NCBI GenBank assembly: GCA_036505615.1
Contig: DASXTB010000258.1
Coordinates: 1 to 8,806 of the forward strand
Reading direction: 5' to 3'
DNA: 8,806 nucleotides
Origin: DASXTB01 sp036505615
GTDB taxonomy: Bacteria > Acidobacteriota > UBA6911 > JACQSX01
Made by a program: the position numbers and the translations under genes. The notes beneath the pieces were generated by a model that did no database searches, had not been told where the DNA came from, and saw nothing but the letters and a program-made list of their open reading frames with translations. Below are positions 1 through 5,826 of this stretch, piece by piece; position 1 is the first letter of the stretch, and each line of letters opens with the position of its first letter.

Positions 1-62
1 GCGGATATTCTTGGCTGATGTTTTTAGTTTCGAACGTTATTGCTAGACCTAAGAATATCCGC
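1..62. repeat. Perfect 12-bp inverted repeat with 38-nt loop
   Basis: GCGGATATTCTT at 1-12 is the exact reverse complement of AAGAATATCCGC at 51-62, with 38 nt between the arms. It lies about 140 nt upstream of the helicase gene and starts at base 1, so it may be the end of a larger structure. It could be a transcription-ending hairpin of an upstream gene, but no T-run follows. Function unknown. Confidence 0.7.
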
Positions 63-86
63 GTTGATCCGCGCTAATCTGCGGCT
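57..86. repeat. Degenerate 10-nt tandem repeat, three units
   Basis: Three adjacent 10-nt units read ATCCGCGTTG (57-66), ATCCGCGCTA (67-76) and ATCTGCGGCT (77-86). The first unit overlaps the right arm of the inverted repeat ending at 62. No coding potential and no recognised regulator site. The rest of 87-177 shows nothing I can name. Confidence 0.6.
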
Positions 87-177
87 AAATTATGGCGATC
101 GAGCTCTAATCACCATTTTGGAATCCACCTAGGTACCGACAGGTATTCTTCGTAGGTGTTAGACATCATTTGCGGAA

Positions 178-183
178 TATAAT
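178..183 (+). promoter_or_regulatory. Putative -10 box of the helicase gene
   Basis: A consensus TATAAT sits at 178-183, which would start transcription near 190, just before the helicase start codon. No good -35 hexamer is seen at 16-18 nt spacing; the sequence there is GTGTTA-like. Assigned by consensus match and position only. Confidence 0.45.
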
Positions 184-200
184 TCGTGATTGCTTAGGCA

Positions 201-2111
201 ATGAAGGAAGTGATGGATTACAAAACAGTTTTCGGCCCGGGCGGAGCCCTTTCAAAGCATCATCCCAACTTTGAGTACCGATCCAGCCAGGTGAGGATGG
301 CCGGCGCCGTGGACGCGGCCATCCGCGCGCGCCGTCATCTCTGCGTCGAAGCTGGTACGGGGACCGGGAAAACTCTCGCCTATCTCTTTCCGGCGATTGC
401 CAGCCGCAAACGAACAGTAATCAGTACCGCAACTCGGGCCTTGCAAGAACAGCTGTTCTTCAAAGACATTCCATTTTTGCGCGCCACGCTGGCGCCGGAT
501 CTGACCGCTATCTGCATGAAGGGCCGCAGCAACTATTTGTGCCTGAAGAAGCTGCAGGAACATTTGCAGCAGCCGGAACTCGTGCCCGGAGATCGCAGCG
601 AACTGCTGCAGTCAATCAGCGAGTGGTCGGGCCGAACAGAAACGGGTGACCGGGCCGAGCTGGCAATCCTGCGCGAGGATGATCCATTTTGGCGGGAGCT
701 GGATGCGCGCCGCGAGACTTGCTTGGGACAGAAATGCCCGCACTACGAACCCTGTTACATAACGCGCCTTCGCCAGCAGGCCTTCGCGGTTGATTTGATC
801 GTAGTGAATCACGCGCTATTTTTCGCTGACCTGGCGCTGCGCCAGCAGGGGATCTCGGGCATACTTCCGGATTACTCTGTAGTGATCCTGGACGAAGCCC
901 ATGAAATTGAAGAAGTAGCCACCAATTTCTTTGGCAAACAGATCAGCAACTACCGATTTGAAGACTTCGATCGTGACCTGGTTAGGGCCTTCGAGAAAGA
1001 AGCCGCGATTCTACGCACCAGCGCTAAACTTTCGGCCGCTGCGCGCCGTTTCTTTGAGGTTTTTCAAGACCATCGCAATGACCAGCGTCAGGGGTTGTCT
1101 CTAATTTCCCGTTTGCCCGATTTCCCGAATCTGGCCTCTCAAGCAGCCGACTCGATGCTGCTGCTGATCTCTCAATTAGGAAAGATGGCCTCGCGTTCCG
1201 ACGAGCAGGAATCACTGCGAATTCGCGCAGAAGAGCTGCTGGCGGACTTCCAATTCATCGCTTCCGCCCAAGATACCGCTTATGTGTACTGGAGCGAGAA
1301 GAGAGGCCGCGGAGTTTTTCTGAATGCATCACCCATTGATCTCGCTCCCATTCTCTCCCAAGCGATCTTCGATCAGCCGATCAGCGTAATTCTCACTTCT
1401 GCGACTCTCACCGCCGACAACAGCTTTCATTACATCCGCAGCCGGCTTGGAATCCGCGAAGCCAACGAGCTGACATTAGACTCGGAATTCGATCTGTCGT
1501 CACAATCGATCCTGTACATACCTATGCTTCCCGATCCGCGCCAGCATCAGTACCTGGAGAGCGCGTGCGCCGAAATCGAGCGACTGCTGGAGATCTCCCG
1601 CGGGCGGGCGTTCCTTTTGTTTACCAGCTTTGTCCAGATGGAGCGATGTTACCAGCGGCTCGCTCCTCAATCGCCTTTCCCCATTTTCAAACAGGGAGAT
1701 CTCCCCAAGAATCTGCTGCTGGACCGGTTTCGGAACACCGCGTCAGCAGTGCTGTTTGCGACAGCCAGTTTCTGGCAAGGGGTGGACGTTCAGGGAGAAG
1801 CGCTCAGCTGCGTCGTGATCGATAAGCTTCCCTTTTCCGTGCCCAGCGATCCGGTCGTAGCGGCGCGCATGCAATTCCTGGAGCGCCAGGGCAAGAATGC
1901 GTTCGAGGAGTACAGCATCCCGCAGGCCGTAATTCTGCTAAAACAGGGCCTGGGGCGGCTAATTCGCAGCAAGCAGGACCGCGGCATCCTTTCCATTCTT
2001 GACAGCCGGATTCTTACAAAAAGCTACGGAAAGCATTTTCTGAAGAGCTTGCCAAGCTGCCCTATTACCGATAACATTGAAGGCCTCAGCAACTTTTTTG
2101 ATTCGAAGTAA
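201..2111 (+). CDS. dinG: DinG/YoaA-family ATP-dependent DNA helicase (XPD-like, Fe-S)
   Basis: Superfamily 2 helicase of the XPD/DinG group, which unwinds DNA 5'-3' and acts in the cytoplasm in repair and in resolving damaged or structured DNA. Walker A AGTGTGKT is at residues 51-58 and the DEAH box at 231-234. LTSATL lies at 398-403, WQGVDV at 525-530, and motif VI QGLGRLIRS at 582-590. Four cysteines (C114, C174, C179, C185) sit between motifs I and II with the C-x4-C-x5-C spacing of the DinG 4Fe-4S cluster, so the cluster should be intact. The length of 636 aa fits YoaA/DinG without an exonuclease domain. Start: ATG 201 has no Shine-Dalgarno. ATG 213 (residue 5) follows AAGGAAG and is a credible alternative that removes four residues. 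It has its own likely -10 box upstream and ends in a repeat-filled spacer, so it is probably monocistronic. No frameshift seen. Confidence 0.93.
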   Translation: MKEVMDYKTVFGPGGALSKHHPNFEYRSSQVRMAGAVDAAIRARRHLCVEAGTGTGKTLAYLFPAIASRKRTVISTATRALQEQLFFKDIPFLRATLAPDLTAICMKGRSNYLCLKKLQEHLQQPELVPGDRSELLQSISEWSGRTETGDRAELAILREDDPFWRELDARRETCLGQKCPHYEPCYITRLRQQAFAVDLIVVNHALFFADLALRQQGISGILPDYSVVILDEAHEIEEVATNFFGKQISNYRFEDFDRDLVRAFEKEAAILRTSAKLSAAARRFFEVFQDHRNDQRQGLSLISRLPDFPNLASQAADSMLLLISQLGKMASRSDEQESLRIRAEELLADFQFIASAQDTAYVYWSEKRGRGVFLNASPIDLAPILSQAIFDQPISVILTSATLTADNSFHYIRSRLGIREANELTLDSEFDLSSQSILYIPMLPDPRQHQYLESACAEIERLLEISRGRAFLLFTSFVQMERCYQRLAPQSPFPIFKQGDLPKNLLLDRFRNTASAVLFATASFWQGVDVQGEALSCVVIDKLPFSVPSDPVVAARMQFLERQGKNAFEEYSIPQAVILLKQGLGRLIRSKQDRGILSILDSRILTKSYGKHFLKSLPSCPITDNIEGLSNFFDSK

Positions 2112-2126
2112 TCCCTCCTCATAGGG

Positions 2127-2248
2127 ATTTCGAATGGCGAATTTCGAATGCCGAATGTCGAATGACGACTTAAGAATTAGAACTAACTCAGCATAGCCAA
2201 GCTTCATTCGGCTTCGAAATTCATCATTCGCAATTCGGAATTCGAAAT
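2127..2248. repeat. Heptamer-periodic imperfect inverted repeat (long hairpin)
   Basis: Left arm 2127-2168 is built of 7-nt units of the type CGAATGN (2131-2137, 2138-2144, 2145-2151, 2152-2158, 2159-2165). Right arm 2206-2248 has 7-nt units of the type TTCGNAA (2206-2247). The reverse complement of the right arm aligns with the left arm along about 42 nt with scattered mismatches, so the transcript could form a long hairpin with a 37-nt loop. It begins 16 nt after the helicase stop and ends about 30 nt before the next start. It may end or insulate transcription; there is no T-run. Confidence 0.7.
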
Positions 2249-2278
2249 TCTTACTTTTGAGGTTTCTCAGGAGGTCCG

Positions 2279-3304
2279 ATGTATCGAGAGAGGATCAGGA
2301 AATTTGCCTTCCTATCAATATTACTCCCGGCACTGGGGTGTGCGCTGGTTGCTCCGGCCCTCGCCCAGGTGTATGCGTTTAAAGGGAAGGTCACAGACGA
2401 GCAGGGAAACCCGGTTGTGGGCGCCAAGATCAGTATCGTCGGTATTGACATCAAGAGGAGTTATCCAACCAAAACGGACAAGAAGGGTGAGTTTTACTAC
2501 GCTGGAATCACTCGCGGCAAATACAAGATTGGCGTGGAAGCAGAAGGGTTTCAGCCGGATCTGGTCAGTGGTGTCATTCCTGGTGTGGGCGAAGCCACGA
2601 ACGTTGATTTCAAGCTGAAGAAAGGCTCCGGCAAGCTGGCCATTAACATGTCGGAGGAAGAGGTCAAAAAGGCCCAACAGCAGGCCGAAGAAGCCAAAAA
2701 GCAGGCGGCAGCAGCGGCGTCCGTCAAGGCGGATTTTGATACCGGCCTCGCCGCGCTGCAGTCGGGCAAGTACGATGAAGCGATCACTTCCTTTAACAAA
2801 GCCATTGAGAAAGATCCCTCTCAACCTTACGTTTGGGCCAATTTGGGCGACGCGTACGGCAAGCAGAAGAATTATCCAAAGGCGATTGAGTCCTTCAACA
2901 AGGCACTCGAGTTGAAGCCGGACGATCCCACTTTGGTCCAGAATCTGGGTAACATTTACGCGGCCAGCGGCGACACAGCTAAAGCCCAGGAGATGTACAC
3001 GAAAGCGGCGTCCATGGCTCCGGCGGGAGGTGGCGGAAACAACGCCGCGGTCAGTTATTATAATTTGGGCGTGACCATGGTCAATGCCGGTAAGACGCAG
3101 GAAGCCATTGAAGCCTTCAAGAAATCCATAGCCTCCGACCCCAGCTACGCCGAGTCACACTATCAGTTGGGTATCTGCTACATTGGCATCAACAAGAATG
3201 ACGACGGAGTAAAGGAGTTCAAAGAGTACTTGAAGCTGGTCCAGACAGGACCAAATGCGGATACCGCCAAGGCTCTGATCGAAGAGTTGAGCAAAAAGAA
3301 GTAG
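2279..3304 (+). CDS. Secreted protein: carboxypeptidase-regulatory-like domain plus TPRs
   Basis: Residues 1-29 are a Sec signal peptide: basic start (RERIRK), hydrophobic core, and probable cleavage after ALA at 27-29. Cys21 is in the core, but ALG-C lacks a good lipobox, so a lipoprotein is less likely. Residues 30-115 form a carboxypeptidase-regulatory-like beta-sandwich (start GKVTDEQGNPV, then the TDKKGEFYY and GVEAEGF segments). Residues 124-150 are Lys/Glu/Gln/Ala-rich and probably a helical linker. About five TPRs follow, near 151-184, 185-218, 219-250, 255-290 and 291-324. The tail is lysine-rich. Such proteins act outside the cytoplasm as binding or assembly scaffolds; the partner is unknown. 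AGGAGGT at 2269-2275, four bases or less before ATG 2279, supports the start. The upstream spacer is a repeat hairpin, so it is likely transcribed on its own or by readthrough. No catalytic residues seen. Confidence 0.88.
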   Translation: MYRERIRKFAFLSILLPALGCALVAPALAQVYAFKGKVTDEQGNPVVGAKISIVGIDIKRSYPTKTDKKGEFYYAGITRGKYKIGVEAEGFQPDLVSGVIPGVGEATNVDFKLKKGSGKLAINMSEEEVKKAQQQAEEAKKQAAAAASVKADFDTGLAALQSGKYDEAITSFNKAIEKDPSQPYVWANLGDAYGKQKNYPKAIESFNKALELKPDDPTLVQNLGNIYAASGDTAKAQEMYTKAASMAPAGGGGNNAAVSYYNLGVTMVNAGKTQEAIEAFKKSIASDPSYAESHYQLGICYIGINKNDDGVKEFKEYLKLVQTGPNADTAKALIEELSKKK

Positions 3305-3313
3305 GGCACAGAA

Positions 3314-3334
3314 TCGCAGGTCGCAAGTCGCAGG
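3314..3334. repeat. 7-nt tandem repeat, three units
   Basis: TCGCAGG (3314-3320), TCGCAAG (3321-3327) and TCGCAGG (3328-3334) follow each other without a gap, starting 9 nt after the stop codon of the TPR gene. Units after 3334 decay. The placement matches the heptamer arrays behind the helicase and nadK genes, though the unit sequence differs. Confidence 0.65.
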
Positions 3335-3355
3335 TCCGAATGCCGATCTGTAGGG

Positions 3356-3424
3356 GCGGTTCGTGAACCGCGCCGGCGCAGCATGCCGATTTTGTTCCAG
3401 GACGGGCTGCTCGCGAGCCGTCCC
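3356..3424. repeat. Palindrome cluster downstream of the TPR gene
   Basis: Three palindromes lie close together. GCGGTTC at 3356-3362 pairs with GAACCGC at 3365-3371 (7 bp, 2-nt loop). GCGCCGGCGC at 3370-3379 is fully palindromic. GGACGGGCT at 3400-3408 pairs with AGCCGTCC at 3416-3423 with one bulged G. They could slow or end transcription from the TPR gene, but none has a T-run. No coding signal. Confidence 0.55.
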
Positions 3425-3444
3425 TAGGCGGCTTCCAGCTTGTT

Positions 3445-3461
3445 GTCCCGGAGGGACAGCC
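3445..3461. repeat. Extra copy of the GTCCC-NNN-GGGAC hairpin
   Basis: The 17-nt string GTCCCGGAGGGACAGCC occurs at 3445-3461 and again identically at 3477-3493. Its first 13 nt form a 5-bp stem with a 3-nt loop. This copy stands alone, while the second is the left end of the 84-bp composite element. Confidence 0.7.
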
Positions 3462-3476
3462 TCAAACTCCAGTGCG

Positions 3477-3560
3477 GTCCCGGAGGGACAGCCGATAATA
3501 GCCCAGCGATTCATCGCTGGGTTTGCGAAGAGTCCTCACCGCAATAAGTCCCGTTGGGAC
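3477..3560 (+). repeat. Composite three-hairpin repeat element, copy A
   Basis: The element is a hairpin triplet. A GTCCC-GGA-GGGAC stem at 3477-3489 is followed by 12 nt. A 9-bp stem CCCAGCGAT/ATCGCTGGG with 2-nt loop at 3502-3521 is followed by 26 nt. GTCCC-GTT-GGGAC closes it at 3548-3560. Its reverse complement matches copy B (3594-3676) in hairpin order, spacer lengths and the shared GGGCTATT just after the central stem. It looks like a non-autonomous, REP-like mobile repeat. No protein is encoded here. Confidence 0.72.
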
Positions 3561-3593
3561 GACTGATTGGATTGCCAACCAAGATTTTCACCC

Positions 3594-3676
3594 GTCCCTA
3601 CGGGACTCCTATTTTTTGCCTCACCACATCCCCAGCGATAAATCGCTGGGCTATTCTCGAATCGTCCCTCCGGGAC
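3594..3676 (-). repeat. Composite three-hairpin repeat element, copy B (inverted)
   Basis: This is the mirror image of copy A, 33 nt further on. GTCCC-TAC-GGGAC is at 3594-3606, followed by a 24-nt spacer. CCCAGCGAT-AA-ATCGCTGGG is at 3631-3650, followed by a 13-nt spacer. GTCCC-TCC-GGGAC is at 3664-3676. Lengths are 83 nt here and 84 nt for copy A. The pair forms an inverted duplication that could itself fold into one large cruciform or RNA stem. Strand labels are relative to copy A only. Confidence 0.72.
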
Positions 3677-3714
3677 GAAGTCTACTGCCCCTGTGCTGCA
3701 TGGCTCTCGCGGCG

Positions 3715-4036
3715 AGGCCGCTTGCAGCGGCCTTTCCCGCCGGGTTTCAGCCCCGGCCTTCCGAGGCCGGGGTTAGAAGTGCCAGCGCAAACCATCGTCC
3801 AGGCCGTTTCAACGGCCTTTTTCTCGCCGGCGTTGACGCCGGCCGGTTGCTCATCGGGACTTTCTATGCATTCCAATCTGCTGTTTAACCTTCCTCGAGC
3901 GTAGTCAATATTTTGGCTGGCTAAAACCGGCTGGTCGGAAGGCCGGTGAACCGGCCTGGAGCAATTCCGGATTGCGCTGGACCCGGCCTTGCAAGGCCGG
4001 GCTAAAACCCTTCAGGAAGGCCGCTGAAAGCGGCCT
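3715..4036. repeat. Nested palindrome of GGCC-rich hairpins
   Basis: Seven short hairpins lie in a roughly mirror-symmetric order. Four share the 8-bp stem AGGCCGNT/ANCGGCCT, at 3715-3733, 3801-3818, 3940-3957 and 4018-4036. Others are CCCCGGCCT/AGGCCGGGG at 3751-3772, GCCGGCGT/ACGCCGGC at 3826-3843 and CCCGGCCTT/AAGGCCGGG at 3982-4001. Block 3715-3772 is an inverted copy of 3982-4036, including the linker GGGTTTCAGCC against GGCTAAAACCC. The centre, about 3844-3918, has no repeat or gene that I can see. The hairpin at 4018-4036 lies 24 nt past the minus-strand HEAT stop and might help end that transcript. Confidence 0.72.
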
Positions 4037-4059
4037 CAAGACAACGCGACGCGCCGTCT

Positions 4060-4773
4060 TTACGAGGCAATCGTGGTGAAAAAGTCTTCTGCTTTCTTAC
4101 ATCCGAGATCGGCAAGATTGGCGAGAGATGACACGGCGGCGGTCCTAACCTCACTGTTCCTGTCCCGCGCTAACTCAAAGAAACTTTCCAATACTTCATC
4201 AGGAATGTGATTTGGACGGTGCCAATAGGCAATCGACAGCTCCGTCAACGCATGTGCACGCAATGAAGGATCATCGCAAAACAAGTACTCTTTGATGAAC
4301 TCCACTGCATCGAGACCTCCCTGCTGCGCTACATAAGCAGCCGACGAAAGAATTAGCTTCTTTCGCTTCTTAAAGAAGACGTCCCCTTTGAAAGTGTAAT
4401 CTATCGCCTTTCGCAGGAAACGTATCGCGTCGTCATGGCCGATTTCTCCCATGGCTACGATTATGGCTGTCTGCAGCGACTGGTTACCGGGTCCCCGATG
4501 ATTCTCTGGATCAGTGACGGCTCGATAAAGAGAATCTAAGCTCTCCGTTTGTTCAAGAGCTCCAAGCGCAAGCGCTGCAAATTCCTTGCCCTGGCGGTGA
4601 CCTTTTTTCAGAATCTTGAGGAGAGGTCCAATCAGTTCAGCGCTGCGTAAGATGCTGATTTCAGGGAGTATTTTATATTTTTCTTCTATCGAACCCTCTT
4701 GGATCACTTCAAGACAATGCTCCAGTGATTCTCTTTGCGGCTTAGCTGTTCCAACGCGCAGGTGTGAGGCCAT
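4060..4773 (-). CDS. HEAT-repeat protein
   Basis: The protein is all-helical and cytoplasmic, with no signal peptide or membrane segment. It reads as paired helices typical of HEAT-like repeats. In the longer 242-aa version the repeats lie near 35-62, 66-92, 104-132, 143-169, 174-206 and 210-240; SEVRTAAVSSLANLADLG in the last is the clearest. Such proteins are usually protein-binding scaffolds, and no enzyme motif is visible, so the function is unknown. I chose the ATG at 4773, which gives 237 aa. AGGAG (plus-strand 4779-4783) sits 5 nt upstream of it and a TATAAT box sits 24 nt upstream. The longer start at 4788 has no usable Shine-Dalgarno and would be almost at the predicted transcript start. 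It is divergent from the TPR-YHS-nadK operon and flanked downstream by the palindrome cluster. By eye its codons look more AT-rich than its neighbours', which would fit transfer, but I did not compute this. Confidence 0.8.
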   Translation of the reverse strand: MASHLRVGTAKPQRESLEHCLEVIQEGSIEEKYKILPEISILRSAELIGPLLKILKKGHRQGKEFAALALGALEQTESLDSLYRAVTDPENHRGPGNQSLQTAIIVAMGEIGHDDAIRFLRKAIDYTFKGDVFFKKRKKLILSSAAYVAQQGGLDAVEFIKEYLFCDDPSLRAHALTELSIAYWHRPNHIPDEVLESFFELARDRNSEVRTAAVSSLANLADLGCKKAEDFFTTIAS

Positions 4774-4796
4774 CCAATCTCCTGTCATCCTTGGCC

Positions 4797-4802
4797 ATTA
4801 TA
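4797..4802 (-). promoter_or_regulatory. Putative -10 box of the HEAT gene
   Basis: Read on the minus strand this is a perfect TATAAT. It would start transcription near 4790 and give a leader of about 17 nt containing the AGGAG site before ATG 4773. The -35 region at 17-nt spacing (TTCTTT-like) is poor. Confidence 0.5.
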
Positions 4803-4883
4803 GGTAGGTATGCGGGTAAAAAGAAGGGAGGTTGAGTAGATTTTTCACATAATCGGCGACAATTCCCCGTCTGGAAGGCGTGC

Positions 4884-4889
4884 TAAAAT
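4884..4889 (+). promoter_or_regulatory. Putative extended -10 promoter of the TPR-YHS-nadK operon
   Basis: TG at 4881-4882, then C, then TAAAAT at 4884-4889 makes an extended -10 element. The expected start point, about 7 nt on, is 4896-4897, right at the ATG (4898). There is no convincing -35, which extended -10 promoters can do without. The mRNA may therefore be leaderless. Confidence 0.5.
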
Positions 4890-4897
4890 AGCCCCGC

Positions 4898-5497
4898 ATG
4901 CAAAATAGGGCCCTCCCGGCGGCAATCGTGGGCCTGGTCGCCGGGTTGATTATCGGCTTTTTTGGCGGAACCGCCTATCAGTCCCGACAAATCCCATCAA
5001 CTCCACCTTCGGCAGCGGCACCGACGGGCCAGACAACTGCGCTTCCCGAGAATCACCCTTCTAAAGAAACGATCGATCAGATTGTTAGGCTTCGAGATCG
5101 AACCGAAAAGGATCCCAATGACAAGGAAGCACGGGTCCAGTTGGGCAATATCTTTTATGACCTGGCGCAATATGAACAAGCAATCAAGTGGTATGCGGCG
5201 GCTTTGGAACTTGACCCAAAGGATGTTAACGTCCGGACGGATATGGGAACTGCCTATCACTTTATGGGCAATCACAACCGAGCGCTCCAGGAGTTCGGAG
5301 TATCACTGTCGATTGATCCCAATCACCCGCAGACACTCCAGAATATCGGCTGGGTAAAGTACACGCAAAAGGACTACAAAGGCGCTTTGGAAGCGTGGAA
5401 CACACTGCTGCGCAAACATCCCGACTTTCAAAATGCGGCGCAGATACGAAAACAAATTGAGCAAGTGAAAGCCGAAATGGAAGGCAAAAAGAGCTAA
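4898..5497 (+). CDS. Membrane-anchored TPR protein
   Basis: Residues 7-26 form one hydrophobic, glycine-rich segment, likely an uncleaved N-terminal membrane anchor. A Pro/Ala/Ser/Thr linker follows at 31-55. TPRs lie near 75-108, 109-142 and 143-176 with the usual pattern (for example LGNIFYDLAQYEQAIKWY), preceded by a partial helix pair at 57-74. The TPR part most likely faces the periplasm. The arrangement recalls the TPR module of CcmI/NrfG-type cytochrome c assembly proteins, but no cytochrome genes are nearby, so I do not assign that role. No Shine-Dalgarno precedes the ATG, and the -10 box ends 8 nt before it, so translation may be leaderless. The stop overlaps the next start by one base (TAATG), so the two genes are cotranscribed and probably translationally coupled. 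Confidence 0.87.
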   Translation: MQNRALPAAIVGLVAGLIIGFFGGTAYQSRQIPSTPPSAAAPTGQTTALPENHPSKETIDQIVRLRDRTEKDPNDKEARVQLGNIFYDLAQYEQAIKWYAAALELDPKDVNVRTDMGTAYHFMGNHNRALQEFGVSLSIDPNHPQTLQNIGWVKYTQKDYKGALEAWNTLLRKHPDFQNAAQIRKQIEQVKAEMEGKKS

Positions 5498-5826
5498 TGG
5501 TCTCATTTCTGGTACGCCTGGCATTATTCTTTCTCTTGATTTACCTGGTACGAATCGGGCTGAGGAATTTCTTTAGAAACCTGTCATCTCCCCGATCCGC
5601 CGAGGCCCGTCAGCCCGGGGAGATACGGGGGGTCATGATGAAAGACCCCGTTTGCGGAACTTTCGTGGACGTCCAGATAGCCCTGACAAGCAGGATCAAG
5701 GGACAGAATTTCTATTTTTGCTCAGAGGATTGCCGCCGGAAGTTCAGTGACCCGAATTCCTCGAAGTTCACAAGATTCTCGAAAAGTGAAGTGAGCCGGC
5801 CAGGCAGCGGCCGACCCCGCAGATGA
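5497..5826 (+). CDS. Small membrane protein with YHS-type metal-binding domain
   Basis: This 109-aa protein has an N-terminal hydrophobic helix (residues 3-20) followed by a basic stretch (RNFFRN). A short linker leads to a YHS/TRASH-like domain at about 48-84. MKDPVCG at 48-54 gives C53 and FYFCSEDCRRKF at 72-83 gives C75 and C79, the expected metal ligands. The C-terminus is Ser/Arg/Pro-rich and probably disordered. YHS domains in copper ATPases and related proteins bind or sense metal ions; the ligand here is unknown. The overall plan, one helix plus a small cysteine module, also resembles PP0621-type proteins. Its ATG overlaps the TPR stop by one base, a GGAAGG 12 nt upstream is a distant ribosome site, and its stop overlaps nadK by four bases (ATGA). 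Its conserved place between a TPR protein and NAD kinase suggests coupled expression, not a proven shared function. Confidence 0.82.
   Translation: MVSFLVRLALFFLLIYLVRIGLRNFFRNLSSPRSAEARQPGEIRGVMMKDPVCGTFVDVQIALTSRIKGQNFYFCSEDCRRKFSDPNSSKFTRFSKSEVSRPGSGRPRR

Noticed and set aside
2339..2341. Lipoprotein cysteine (Cys21) in the secreted TPR protein
   Set aside because: The residues before it (A-L-G) do not fit a lipobox, and a good signal peptidase I site (ALA, 27-29) follows.
3363..3904. Overlapping plus-strand open frames in the palindrome region
   Set aside because: They run through repeated hairpins, have no Shine-Dalgarno or recognisable domain, and overlap each other in two frames. They follow from GC-rich repeats lacking stops.
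3314..4036. CRISPR array
   Set aside because: Repeats are palindromic, vary in spacing and orientation, and there are no equal-length unique spacers or cas genes.
4018..4036. Rho-independent terminator of the HEAT gene
   Set aside because: The stem is GC-rich and well placed, but the minus strand continues with TTCCT, not a T-run, and the same stem recurs as a repeat.
4898..5497. Cytochrome c biogenesis factor (CcmI/NrfG) assignment for the TPR protein
   Set aside because: The match is only to generic TPR pattern plus an anchor; no cytochrome maturation gene is in the window.
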